64,000 nt of DNA from VYFG01 sp965213885 (GTDB lineage Bacteria; Pseudomonadota; Gammaproteobacteria; Arenicellales; Poriferihabitantaceae). The DNA is taken from NCBI GenBank assembly GCA_965213885.1, contig OZ243919.1, forward strand, positions 310,001 through 374,000, given 5' to 3'. Both the position numbers and the translations under genes were made by a program. A model generated the notes under the pieces. That model did no database searches and was not told where the DNA came from. It saw only the letters and a list, made by a program, of their open reading frames with translations. Position 1 is the first letter of the stretch. Each line of letters starts with the position of its first letter. Positions 51,849-60,358 of this stretch are shown here, piece by piece.

Positions 51849-52622
51849 TTGACTCCCGATTTTGACACCAGCCCGGCCCTGGAGACAGTTCCGGGGATCC
51901 GGCATGGTTTCTTTACCCGGATGGGCGGCACATCCGGCGGTCCGTTCGAATCGTTGAACTGCAGTCCGAATGCCGGCGATTCCCCGGAAAACGTGCGTGA
52001 GAACCGACGGCGGGTCGTGCAGGCCCTGGACGGCTGCTTCCTGGTCACCAACCGGCAGGTGCATGGGCGGCGGGTGAGGACGGTCGACGGAGACACGGAT
52101 GCCGAGGTACTGGAAGAGGCCGACGGCCTGATGACCACCGACCGGGGCGTCTGCATCGGCGCGCTGGGTGCGGACTGCGCGCCGGTCCTGTTCGCCGCGC
52201 CGGGAGTCGTCGGTGTCGCCCACGTCGGGTGGAAGGGGGCACTGGTGGGGATTACGGACGCGGTCATCGAATCGATGGAGAACATTACGGACAGGCGCCG
52301 GATCGTTGCCGCCATCGGCCCGGCCATCCAGCCGCTCAGTTACGAGGTGGGCGAGGAATTCCGTGACAGGCTGCTCGGGGTGTCACCCGTGGATGCCAGG
52401 GACTGTTTCCTGTCTCACCCGGATACCCGTCGCGTGCATTTCGATCTGCCGGCCTATATTGAGCGACGGCTTCGTCACGCCGGAATCCTGCAGCTGGATC
52501 GAAGCGCGTCGGACACCTACGCGGATGCGAAGCGGTTTTTCAGCTACCGGCGGTCCTGTCATCGTGGAACCCCGGAGTATGGCCGTCAGGCAGGTGTGAT
52601 CTGCCTTTCCCGGGAGGGCTGA
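51849..52622 (+). CDS. pgeF: Polyphenol oxidase/laccase-domain protein PgeF (YfiH family)
   Basis: Protein of 257 residues from a TTG start. The zinc triad His72 (QVHG), Cys110 (ADCAPVLF) and His125 (AHVGWKG) is intact. YfiH relatives are linked to peptidoglycan amino-acid editing (removal of L-Ser incorporation) and also act on nucleosides. Its last 120 bases are duplicated 2,766 bases downstream because of an island insertion; the gene itself is complete. It is convergent with the ABC-F gene. Confidence 0.9.
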   Translation: MTPDFDTSPALETVPGIRHGFFTRMGGTSGGPFESLNCSPNAGDSPENVRENRRRVVQALDGCFLVTNRQVHGRRVRTVDGDTDAEVLEEADGLMTTDRGVCIGALGADCAPVLFAAPGVVGVAHVGWKGALVGITDAVIESMENITDRRRIVAAIGPAIQPLSYEVGEEFRDRLLGVSPVDARDCFLSHPDTRRVHFDLPAYIERRLRHAGILQLDRSASDTYADAKRFFSYRRSCHRGTPEYGRQAGVICLSREG

Positions 52623-52901
52623 GCCGGGCCCTCAGGACTCCAGTTCCTCCCACCGCCGATAACACGCCTCCAGTTCTCCGGCGACCCGGTCGAGTTCCCG
52701 CAGGGTGGTTGCCACGGTCTCCTGGTCCTGACGATAGAAATGACCTTCGGACACGAGGTTCGTGAGTTCGGCCTGGCGTTCCTCCAGGGATTCGATCCGT
52801 TGTGGCAGCGTGGACAGTTCCTGCTGTTCGCGATAGCCGGGCTTCTTCCTGGCTGTCTCCCGATCCGGCGGGCACCGGGGATGTTCCCGGGGGATGTCCG
52901 G
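52501..52901. repeat. Direct repeat, left copy (pgeF end + ABC-F end)
   Basis: About 400 bases containing the 3' end of pgeF and the 3' end (minus strand) of the ABC-F gene. The right copy at 55267-55667 is nearly identical, with mismatches only at the left end (for example 52508 and near 52532). It flanks an island of about 2.4 kb. This is far too long for a transposon target-site duplication. Confidence 0.93.
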
Positions 52902-52922
52902 CTCAAAGCCGGAGCATTTCAT
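52632..52922 (-). pseudogene. Duplicated C-terminal fragment of the ABC-F gene
   Basis: The frame encodes the last 90 or so residues of the ABC-F protein at 55398, with the same C-terminal coiled coil, preceded by a few foreign residues from the island junction (MKCSGFE). It lacks all ATPase domains and is a by-product of the duplication, not a functional gene. Confidence 0.9.
52897..52913. repeat. Hairpin at left island junction
   Basis: TCCGGCT and AGCCGGA around a three-base loop span the edge of the left direct repeat. It could be a terminator or a junction relic. Confidence 0.4.
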
Positions 52923-53005
52923 GAAGAAATCTCATAACTACCTAAATTTATTGAAGAATAGCCCCGTTTTCGGGTGGCGTAGGAGCCAATCTCCAGAATC
53001 AGTCA

Positions 53006-53190
53006 TCAAATCGAATGCCCTGCTCGTAAAGCCAGCCCCGAAAGGGAACTACGGGCCAGACCCCGCTCGGCGCTGAATTGCGTCATCGTCGTGCCGCCAG
53101 CTTCGTACTCCGACACCAGGCGGCGCCATTCCTCCTCGCTGCGGATGACAGTCCTGGATTGACCCGATTGTGACGTCCCGTGTCGCTTCG
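53006..53190 (-). pseudogene. Remnant of an IS66-type TnpA helix-turn-helix protein
   Basis: The minus strand reads RSEEEWRRLVSEYEAGGTTM then TQFSAERGLARSS, the typical start of the small IS66 accessory protein TnpA. After ARSS the match continues in another frame (FRGWLYEQGIRFDD), so it is frameshifted. No TnpB or TnpC follows. A degraded insertion-sequence relic. Confidence 0.65.
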
Positions 53191-53343
53191 TCGATGAAAG
53201 GGAGACACAACATAATGTGCAAAAACCAACAGCGCAAGAACGGCTCAGTTTGATCGCTTACGGCGGGCCGACTGCGCAGCAGAGGCATTCCGGCGGCGGG
53301 AGGGTCACACCCGGGTAACCCTGCCCGGATGCTGGGGCAGTAT

Positions 53344-54372
53344 TTACGATTGTGAAGCCGGCAGGGAAGCGAGATTCGCCTCGGTCTCCAGGGCTCGAAT
53401 TCGCTCGATGAGCGCGTCGAACTCCGGTGCTTCGTCACCGACGATGCGGGCGGCGCGCATGGCATTGTAGTCCGATTGCAGGGTGGGGAGCTGGTCGTCG
53501 TCGGGAACGAGACGCAGCCGGCCGTCGAGGCAGCGATCGTAGTTGGCGTTGCTGGTGTGGAAGAACACCGTCTTGTGCCTGACGACGTCCGCCAGAAGCG
53601 CCCGATCTGCGAGCGCGGCGCGGCCGACAGGGTGGGCGGCGAGGCAGGCGAGATCGAACCAATGGCGGGAGAGCCGGTCGGGCCTGTTCGCGAGCCGGCG
53701 GCGGTGGCAGGCGGCGTGGATGAGCGTCGCCTTCTCCCAGAAGGTGCGCGCTGGCGAGAGGACTGTCACGATCCCCGCCGGATAATCGAGGCCATCGGTC
53801 AGGGAGGCCATGTCGGGCACGATCGCGTGGCGCTCGTTCGGGTCGATGACGTTGCGGCCGCCGAACTCCAGCAGGACCTCTTTCGCGATATAGCTGTCGG
53901 GCGCCTCGACCGCGGACGGATAGGCGAAGCGGACGGTCTCGCCGTCGTCGCCGACATGGACGGCGTAGCGGCCGTCGGCTGCGAGGAGCCCAGCGGTGGC
54001 GTCGAGAGCAGGCGCGACGATGTCGCGGACATAGCTTGCGACCCGGACCTTGAGGCGTTCGCTGAACCGCCTGATTGCGGTGCGGCTGGCGCCTTCGGCG
54101 AAGGGGTCGAAACCGTCGTCGAAGGCGCGGTAGTCGAGGGTGACGTCCACGTCCTCGGAGAACCGGTCGATGATGCCGTAGATCTTGGAGAGCGACGTAC
54201 CGCCCTTGAAGGCCATCGGATGGGGGTCGGGCATGGAGAAGAGGGCGTCGAGCACCCAGCAGACCCAGATGTCCTTCTCCAGGATGACGGCGGAGCGCCT
54301 GGCATCGGCGGCAACGGTGCCGAGGATGTCGGCGCGCTCGCCCGCGCCGAGGGAGAGAAACGGCTCAGCCAT
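53344..54372 (-). CDS. AbiEii/AbiGii-family nucleotidyltransferase toxin
   Basis: Protein of 342 residues. The nucleotidyltransferase core is clear: FKGGTSLSKIYGIIDRFSEDVDV (GGTS at 57-60, acidic pair Asp74 and Asp76). Family members are type IV toxin or abortive-infection nucleotidyltransferases that modify tRNA or use NTPs; a phage-defence role is common. The ATG at 54372 overlaps the antitoxin end by 8 bases, the usual antitoxin-first order on this strand. It lies inside the repeat-flanked island. Confidence 0.88.
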   Translation of the reverse strand: MAEPFLSLGAGERADILGTVAADARRSAVILEKDIWVCWVLDALFSMPDPHPMAFKGGTSLSKIYGIIDRFSEDVDVTLDYRAFDDGFDPFAEGASRTAIRRFSERLKVRVASYVRDIVAPALDATAGLLAADGRYAVHVGDDGETVRFAYPSAVEAPDSYIAKEVLLEFGGRNVIDPNERHAIVPDMASLTDGLDYPAGIVTVLSPARTFWEKATLIHAACHRRRLANRPDRLSRHWFDLACLAAHPVGRAALADRALLADVVRHKTVFFHTSNANYDRCLDGRLRLVPDDDQLPTLQSDYNAMRAARIVGDEAPEFDALIERIRALETEANLASLPASQS

Positions 54373-54967
54373 GGGCTGGCTCCCCGGCGGCGGCGAACGC
54401 CTTCTGCATCCAGGCGGGCATGTCGGCGGAGCGCAGCTTCTCGAACTCCGCCGGACCCAGCGCGGCCTCAATGGTGGCGACGGTCTCCGGCGTCACATTG
54501 TCCTTGCCGAGATACCACAGCGCGGAGATCGCGGCGCCGGTCGGCTCGCCCGCGAATTGCAGCCGGCGGCGGTTCGCAGTGTGGACCATGCGCACGGCAG
54601 TGCCGGCGACCCGGATCGTGCGGGTCGAGCCGCTGGTATGGAACACGGGCGCGGTCGGCACCTGGGTGGTGAGCCGGAAGCGCCTCGCCGCTTCGGCGCC
54701 GTGGATCTGGAGCGTCTCGCCGTTGCCGCGCGCGATCGCCTCGACGACCTCGTGGAGGTCGGGAATCACGGTCCCGACGAAGCGGTTGGTCCTAGGACGG
54801 ACGAAGACGCCGTGGGCGAGACGCTGGATCTCGCCGTCCGCGGCGAGGCGGGAGAGGGTCCGGTCGACGGCCCCTCGGGTGCCGTGCTTCAGAAAGCGGG
54901 CGCCGGTGAAGGGCCTGCCCCGGGGCAGTTTCCGTATAGCGGCTCGAACGGTCTTTGCAGTGGACAT
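54365..54967 (-). CDS. AbiEi-like antitoxin (DUF6088 family)
   Basis: Protein of 200 residues. An N-terminal winged helix-turn-helix (RGAVDRTLSRLAADGEIQRLAHGVFVRPR, about 30-60) is followed by a C-terminal domain typical of DUF6088 proteins paired with AbiEii. It should bind its own promoter and neutralise the toxin without direct contact. It precedes the toxin gene on the minus strand with an 8-base overlap. Start ATG at 54967; the longer frame to 55282 runs into the integrase remnant. Confidence 0.85.
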   Translation of the reverse strand: MSTAKTVRAAIRKLPRGRPFTGARFLKHGTRGAVDRTLSRLAADGEIQRLAHGVFVRPRTNRFVGTVIPDLHEVVEAIARGNGETLQIHGAEAARRFRLTTQVPTAPVFHTSGSTRTIRVAGTAVRMVHTANRRRLQFAGEPTGAAISALWYLGKDNVTPETVATIEAALGPAEFEKLRSADMPAWMQKAFAAAGEPAHG

Positions 54968-55014
54968 GGAATAACCCTCATGTGTCCATAAATATAGCGA
55001 TAATTTAGACAATT

Positions 55015-55266
55015 TCAAGCCCCAATCCCATGATATCTCCCGTCCAGCGCCCGCCCGAGCCGGCCGAACTTGGCGTCGGTCAGGAACCGCTCGCGGCCGC
55101 GCTCGGGATGCTTCCCGATCGACCGGCACGGGTTGCAGCCCGCTGGCACAAGGCCCCAGCCCTCGTCCAGACAGTACATGTGTGCGAGAGTCTTGACCGC
55201 CCGGTTCGCGGCCACCGGGCGGTCGCTCAGCCTGCGGTGCAGCTCGAGACCTGTCTGTGCTCCACC
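55015..55266 (-). pseudogene. Tyrosine integrase fragment (N-terminal/core-binding region)
   Basis: About 80 residues resembling the core-binding domain of island integrases: RPVAANRAVKTLAHMYCLDEGWG and NPCRSIGKHPERGRERFL. The upstream part is cut at the right direct repeat and the catalytic domain is absent. It shows that the island entered by, or recombined with, an integrase-bearing element. Confidence 0.75.
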
Positions 55267-55667
55267 GCAGCGCATCGGACACCTACGCGGATGCGAATCG
55301 GTTTTTCAGCTACCGGCGGTCCTGTCATCGTGGAACCCCGGAGTATGGCCGTCAGGCAGGTGTGATCTGCCTTTCCCGGGAGGGCTGAGCCGGGCCCTCA
55401 GGACTCCAGTTCCTCCCACCGCCGATAACACGCCTCCAGTTCTCCGGCGACCCGGTCGAGTTCCCGCAGGGTGGTTGCCACGGTCTCCTGGTCCTGACGA
55501 TAGAAATGACCTTCGGACACGAGGTTCGTGAGTTCGGCCTGGCGTTCCTCCAGGGATTCGATCCGTTGTGGCAGCGTGGACAGTTCCTGCTGTTCGCGAT
55601 AGCCGGGCTTCTTCCTGGCTGTCTCCCGATCCGGCGGGCACCGGGGATGTTCCCGGGGGATGTCCGG
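55267..55667. repeat. Direct repeat, right copy (pgeF end + ABC-F end)
   Basis: Near-perfect copy of 52501-52901, offset by 2,766 bases. Its left 116 bases are an orphan pgeF 3' end; the rest is the genuine 3' end of the ABC-F gene that continues to 57302. Confidence 0.93.
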
Positions 55668-57302
55668 TCCGGTGCTTGCGGCGGCAGGGTCAGGCCCGGC
55701 CGGAACGGGTCTCGCACGCTGCCGCTCCCAGTCACTGTAGCCGCCGACGTACTCCCGGATGACGCCCCCGCCTTCCAGCACCAGGGTGCTGGTCACCACC
55801 TGGTCCATGAAGTGCCGGTCATGGCTCACCAGGAGCAGGGTGCCCCGGAATGCCAGCAGCAACTCTTCCAGGAGTTCCAGGGTTTCGATGTCCAGATCGT
55901 TCGTGGGCTCGTCCATGACCAGGAGGTTGGCGGGTTTGCTGAACAGTTTGGCCAGCAGTACCCGGGCATGTTCTCCTCCGGACAGGCTGCGTACCGGGGA
56001 CCTTGCACGGGCCGGCGAGAACAGGAAATCCGACAGGTAGGAAATCACATGCCGGTCCCGCCCGCCGATGGAGATTTTCTCCCGGCCTTCGCCGATGGCA
56101 TCCACCACCGTGTCGTCAGGATCGACCCGCGAGCGCCCTTGGTCGAACCAGGCGACCTTCTGGTTGTGCCCCGGGCGGACATGGCCACTGTCCGGTGCCT
56201 GTTCCCCAAGGAGCAGCCGGATCAGGGTGGTTTTTCCGATCCCGTTGGGGCCGATGAGGCCGACCCGGTCACCCCGGAGAATCCGGGTGGAAAATTCCCG
56301 GGCAATCACCTTGTCTCCATGGGCAAACGTGATGTCCCTGGCCTCGATGACCAGCCTGCCGCCGGTCTCTGCCTGGTCGAGCTGCAACCTGGCCTTGCCT
56401 TGCCGCTCCCGCCGCCTGCCACGCTCCTCGCGCATTTTCATGAGGGCACGGACACGGCCCTCGTTGCGCGTGCGGCGGGCCTCGATGCCCTGGCGGATCC
56501 AGGCCTCCTCCTGGAGAAGCCTGCGGTCGAACTCGGCGTTCTGCCGTGCTTGCTGGGCCTCCAGTTCGGCTTTTCTTCGCAGGTAGTCCCCGTAGCCGCC
56601 GGCCCAGGACCGCAGAACGCCACGATCGAGATCGATGATCCGGTTGGCCACCTTCGCCAGGAATGCGCGGTCGTGGGTGACGAACAGCACGGACCCATGG
56701 AAACCCAGCATCTGATTTTCGAGCCATTCGATGGACGTGATGTCGAGGTGGTTGGTGGGCTCATCCAGGAGTAGCAGGCGGGGTTCGGAAACGAGGGCCC
56801 GGGCCAGGGACACCCTTCGCTGCCATCCGCCTGACAGCGTTCCCACGGGTTCGTCCGCCGGTATCGCCAGCCGGGACAGCACCTTTTCCACCCGTTGCTG
56901 AATGCGCCAGCCGTCCGCGGCATCAATTCGCTGCTGCACTGCCTCCATGCGCCGCATCTTCCGTTCATGCGGGAGATCGTCACGGGAGACAACGTGGTGG
57001 TATTCCGCCAGATCCCGGCCGATTCCGCCCAACCCGCCCGCCACCACGTCGTAGACCGACGCGTCACCCTGCAGGTCCGGTGCCTGTTCAAGCATGGTGA
57101 CGGCCACCCCGGGAGCATGACGGATTTCCCCCTCGTCCGGCTGCAGTGCCCCCGCGATCAGGGCGAGCAGGGTGGATTTGCCTTCACCGTTCCGGCCGAG
57201 GAGCCCGATGCGCTCGTTCGGCCCGATCACCAGGCTGGCACCGTCCAGCAGTCTGTGGGCGCCGAACGCGATAGAGACATCATGCAGTGAGACCAGGGAC
57301 AT
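55398..57302 (-). CDS. ABC-F family ATPase (Uup/YheS type)
   Basis: Soluble protein of 634 residues with two ABC ATPase domains. Walker A motifs are GRNGEGKST and GPNGIGKTT; signatures LSGGWQRR and LSGGEHARVLLAK; Walker B LLLDEPTNHLD and LVMDEPTNDLD. A charged linker lies between them, and a C-terminal coiled coil (about 570-634) matches Uup. ABC-F proteins act on ribosomes or DNA; Uup-type members resolve stalled ribosomes or recombination intermediates. Its 3' end is duplicated at the island. Confidence 0.93.
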   Translation of the reverse strand: MSLVSLHDVSIAFGAHRLLDGASLVIGPNERIGLLGRNGEGKSTLLALIAGALQPDEGEIRHAPGVAVTMLEQAPDLQGDASVYDVVAGGLGGIGRDLAEYHHVVSRDDLPHERKMRRMEAVQQRIDAADGWRIQQRVEKVLSRLAIPADEPVGTLSGGWQRRVSLARALVSEPRLLLLDEPTNHLDITSIEWLENQMLGFHGSVLFVTHDRAFLAKVANRIIDLDRGVLRSWAGGYGDYLRRKAELEAQQARQNAEFDRRLLQEEAWIRQGIEARRTRNEGRVRALMKMREERGRRRERQGKARLQLDQAETGGRLVIEARDITFAHGDKVIAREFSTRILRGDRVGLIGPNGIGKTTLIRLLLGEQAPDSGHVRPGHNQKVAWFDQGRSRVDPDDTVVDAIGEGREKISIGGRDRHVISYLSDFLFSPARARSPVRSLSGGEHARVLLAKLFSKPANLLVMDEPTNDLDIETLELLEELLLAFRGTLLLVSHDRHFMDQVVTSTLVLEGGGVIREYVGGYSDWERQRARPVPAGPDPAAASTGPDIPREHPRCPPDRETARKKPGYREQQELSTLPQRIESLEERQAELTNLVSEGHFYRQDQETVATTLRELDRVAGELEACYRRWEELES

Positions 57303-57484
57303 GGGAAGGTGGATTGAGGCTTGTTGCTTATTGAGGTGGCAGGGAAATCATGGACAACAATGCCCGTTCCCGGTCGGATGCGGCAAGGGCCGTCGGACGG
57401 ATCCGCGGATCCGGCCACCGCTGGCCGGGCAGATGGCAGCTGCCCGTCCGGTGAAAACCATGGGGGCCGGAATCTATCCGTGGT

Positions 57485-58465
57485 TTATTCCGCATGGGGA
57501 CAGGCCAGCCAGTGGTCTGGCCCGACCTGGAGGAACTCCGGCCGGGAGGTGGAGCAATGCTCACGGGCGATCCGGCACCGGGTTGCAAACCTGCAGCCAG
57601 GGGGAGGGTTTTTCATGGACGGGGGCTCACCCTTGATGACCAATCCCTTCCTCGACTTCTGGATGTTCGGATCCGGCACCGGCACGGACTCGATCAGGGT
57701 GCGGGTATAGGGATGGCGGCTCCCTTCCAGGAGATGTCCCGAGTTGATCGTTTCCATCACATTGCCAAGATACATGACCAGGATCCGGTGGGAAATATGC
57801 CGGATGATACTGAGGTCGTGCGAGATCATGATCAGCGAAATCCCGAATTCATCCTGAAGCTGTCCCAGCAGGTTGACAATCTGGGCGCGGATGGACACAT
57901 CGAGAGAGGCGACCGGTTCATCGCAGATCATGAGTTTGGGTCTGGAGATCAGCGCGCGGGCGATGCCCACCCGCTGGCATTGTCCGCCGGAGAATTCATG
58001 GGGATAGCGGTTCGACATCCCGGGCGTGAGGCCGACCCATTCCATGGCCTCGTCCACCTGTTTCCGGATCTCTGCCCCGGATGCCTTCGGTTGATGGACC
58101 CGGCAGGGTTCCGCGATGATCTGTCCGACCGTCATGCAGGGATTGAGCGAGGCAAGTGGGTTCTGGAAAATCATGGACATCTCCCTCCTGATCTGCCGCC
58201 TTGACGCCGGGCTGGTCCCGGACAGGTCCGATCCCCGCCACAGTACCCGTCCTTTACTGATCGGAACCGTTCCCACGACAGCCCTGACGAGGGTGGTTTT
58301 CCCGGAGCCGCTTTCACCGACGATTCCCAGCGTTTCCCGTTCTCCAAGATCGAGCGAGACCCCGTCGACGGCGGCAATACACTCCGGTTCATGCCGGCCG
58401 AACCCCCGGCTTCCCTGGAGGGGAAACAGGACGGTCAGGTTTTCAACCCGGAGCAGCGGATTCAT
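57485..58465 (-). CDS. oppF: Oligopeptide ABC transporter, ATP-binding subunit OppF
   Basis: ABC ATPase of 326 residues. Walker A GESGSGKTT, signature FSGGQCQR, Walker B LMICDEP and the C-terminal Opp/Dpp domain with the Cys cluster (PPPGCRFATRCRIAREHC) that binds an iron-sulfur cluster in relatives. It is last in the minus-strand oppABCDF operon and overlaps oppD by four bases. Confidence 0.93.
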   Translation of the reverse strand: MNPLLRVENLTVLFPLQGSRGFGRHEPECIAAVDGVSLDLGERETLGIVGESGSGKTTLVRAVVGTVPISKGRVLWRGSDLSGTSPASRRQIRREMSMIFQNPLASLNPCMTVGQIIAEPCRVHQPKASGAEIRKQVDEAMEWVGLTPGMSNRYPHEFSGGQCQRVGIARALISRPKLMICDEPVASLDVSIRAQIVNLLGQLQDEFGISLIMISHDLSIIRHISHRILVMYLGNVMETINSGHLLEGSRHPYTRTLIESVPVPDPNIQKSRKGLVIKGEPPSMKNPPPGCRFATRCRIAREHCSTSRPEFLQVGPDHWLACPHAE

Positions 58466-59451
58466 GGTGCGCGGGACAGATGGCAGGCGTGGGAGTGCCC
58501 GCCGGCACCATCCATCGGGGGCCTGGTGTCGGCGCATTGCGGCAACCGTTGGGTGCACCGTGTATGGAACGGGCACCCCGGTATCCGTGCCGTCGGGTCA
58601 GGCGGCTCTCCCGCGATTCCCTGCAACTCCGCTTCGTCACGGTCGATCCTCGGCACCGCCTCCAGCAATGCCCGGGTGTACGGATGGCGGGGGTTGGCGA
58701 ACACTTCCTCGGTGTCGCCGATCTCCATGATCCGGCCGCTGTACATGATCGCAATCCGGTCGCTGATGCTTGCGACCAGGCCGAGATCATGGGTGATCAG
58801 CATGATGGCGGTGCCGAATTTCCTGCGGATCTCCTCGAGCAACTGGACGATCTGCATCTGAACCGTGACATCCAGCGCGGTCGTCGGTTCATCGGCGATC
58901 AGGAGGCGCGGCCGGCGAAGAAGGGACATGGCGATCATGATCCGCTGCAGCATGCCGCCGGAAAACTCGTGGGGATACCGGTCGATCCGGACTGCGGGAT
59001 CGGCAATCTGGACGGATTCGAGCATTTCTATACAGGCGGCCCTGGCTTTTGACTTGGTCATCCTGCCGTTCAGCGTGATCCCTTCCATCATCTGGGCAGA
59101 GACCCTCAGATAGGGATTGAGGGAGGTCATGGGATTCTGGAATACCATCGCGATTTCGTCGGAGCGCAGGCGGGTGAGTCGGTGTTCGGGCAGGCCGAGA
59201 ATCTCCGACCGGTTCCATCGGATGGATCCTTCCGCTGCACCGTTTGCGGCCAACAGTCCCGTCACCGCCAGCGCCGTCTGGCTCTTGCCCGAACCGCTCT
59301 CCCCGACGACGGCAAGTACTTCGCCGGGATGCACATCGAGACTGACGCCGTCGACGGCCTGTATCGGGCCATCCGGTGTACTGAAGATCACCGAGAGGTC
59401 CCGAATGGACAGCAGCGCCTGCTCAGTGACGGTCTTTGGGGTCGAGCGCAT
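58462..59451 (-). CDS. oppD: Oligopeptide ABC transporter, ATP-binding subunit OppD
   Basis: ABC ATPase of 329 residues with Walker A GESGSGKS, signature FSGGMLQR, Walker B LLIADEPTTALD and the C-terminal Cys cluster (RIPGCPFHTRCTQRLPQC). It pairs with OppF. The ATG at 59451 is chosen; it overlaps oppC by 29 bases. Confidence 0.93.
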   Translation of the reverse strand: MRSTPKTVTEQALLSIRDLSVIFSTPDGPIQAVDGVSLDVHPGEVLAVVGESGSGKSQTALAVTGLLAANGAAEGSIRWNRSEILGLPEHRLTRLRSDEIAMVFQNPMTSLNPYLRVSAQMMEGITLNGRMTKSKARAACIEMLESVQIADPAVRIDRYPHEFSGGMLQRIMIAMSLLRRPRLLIADEPTTALDVTVQMQIVQLLEEIRRKFGTAIMLITHDLGLVASISDRIAIMYSGRIMEIGDTEEVFANPRHPYTRALLEAVPRIDRDEAELQGIAGEPPDPTARIPGCPFHTRCTQRLPQCADTRPPMDGAGGHSHACHLSRAP

Positions 59452-60337
59452 CGCGAATCCCGTCTCCCAGAAAGAAAAATCCGAACTGGATGACAATGAA
59501 GAATCCCAGCGGAAAGCCAAGCTGCCACAGAACGCCATATTGCATCTGTGCGGCACCCTCGCTGATCAGCACGCCCAGGGAGGTGTTGGGCTCCTGGATG
59601 CCGAGTCCGAGAAAGCTGATGAAGCTTTCGAAGATGATCATGTTGGGGATCAGCAATGTCGCGTAGACGATGACGACTCCCAGCAGGTTCGGCAGGATGT
59701 GCCTGAAGATGACCAGGATAGGCGGCACACCGATCACAATGGCGCTTTCGACGTATTCCCGGTTCTTGATGCTGAGCGTCTGGCCCCGGACGATCCGGGA
59801 CATGTCGAGCCATGATACCAGCCCGATTCCCACGAACAGCAGGATGATGGAGTGGCCGAAGATCACCAGGAGAATGATCAGGACGAACATGTAGGGGATC
59901 GACATGAGCACGTCGACGGCCCGCATCATGATGGTGTCCGTGCGCCCACCGAAATAGCCAGCAATCGTGCCGTACAGGGTGCCGACCACGATGGCGATCA
60001 GCGCCCCGACGATGCCGACCATCAGGGAGACGCGCACTCCGTGGGCCGTGCGCACGAACAGGTCCCGTCCCAACTGGTCGGTCCCGAAGTAATGACCGGA
60101 ATCGAGGGACGGTCGACCGGCGGACTCGACATTGCCGAGTACGTTCCAGTTGATGTCCTCGGTGGACCAGCCGGAGAACGACGGGCCAAGGATGGCAAAC
60201 GTGCCGACCAGGACCAGGATGACGAGGCTGGTCATTGCGACCGGGTTTCTTGCGATCCGTCCGCGCGCGTCCTGCCAGAGGGATCGGCCTGGTCCGGCCT
60301 CCGGCAATGAATCCTGCCCGATTCGAATCGTCAGCAT
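59423..60337 (-). CDS. oppC: Oligopeptide ABC transporter, permease OppC
   Basis: Permease of 304 residues with six predicted helices. The OppC N-terminal helix and the EAA-loop region (REYVESAIVIGVPPILVIFRHILPN) are present. It forms the membrane channel with OppB. It follows oppB by 21 bases. Confidence 0.93.
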   Translation of the reverse strand: MLTIRIGQDSLPEAGPGRSLWQDARGRIARNPVAMTSLVILVLVGTFAILGPSFSGWSTEDINWNVLGNVESAGRPSLDSGHYFGTDQLGRDLFVRTAHGVRVSLMVGIVGALIAIVVGTLYGTIAGYFGGRTDTIMMRAVDVLMSIPYMFVLIILLVIFGHSIILLFVGIGLVSWLDMSRIVRGQTLSIKNREYVESAIVIGVPPILVIFRHILPNLLGVVIVYATLLIPNMIIFESFISFLGLGIQEPNTSLGVLISEGAAQMQYGVLWQLGFPLGFFIVIQFGFFFLGDGIRDALDPKDRH

Positions 60338-60358
60338 GGTCGGGCAGTCCGTCTTCGG

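Larger units (their letters stand above)
52902..55266. mobile_element. Small island with AbiE-type toxin-antitoxin and decayed mobility genes
   Basis: The segment between the ~400-base direct repeats carries an IS66-type TnpA remnant, an AbiEii/AbiEi-like pair and an integrase fragment cut exactly at the right repeat. No intact integrase or transposase remains, so it looks immobile now. The island sits between convergent pgeF and the ABC-F gene, both of which survive in one complete copy. Confidence 0.8.

Noticed and set aside
52632..52922. Separate small coiled-coil gene
   Set aside because: It is a duplicate of the ABC-F C-terminus caused by the island insertion.
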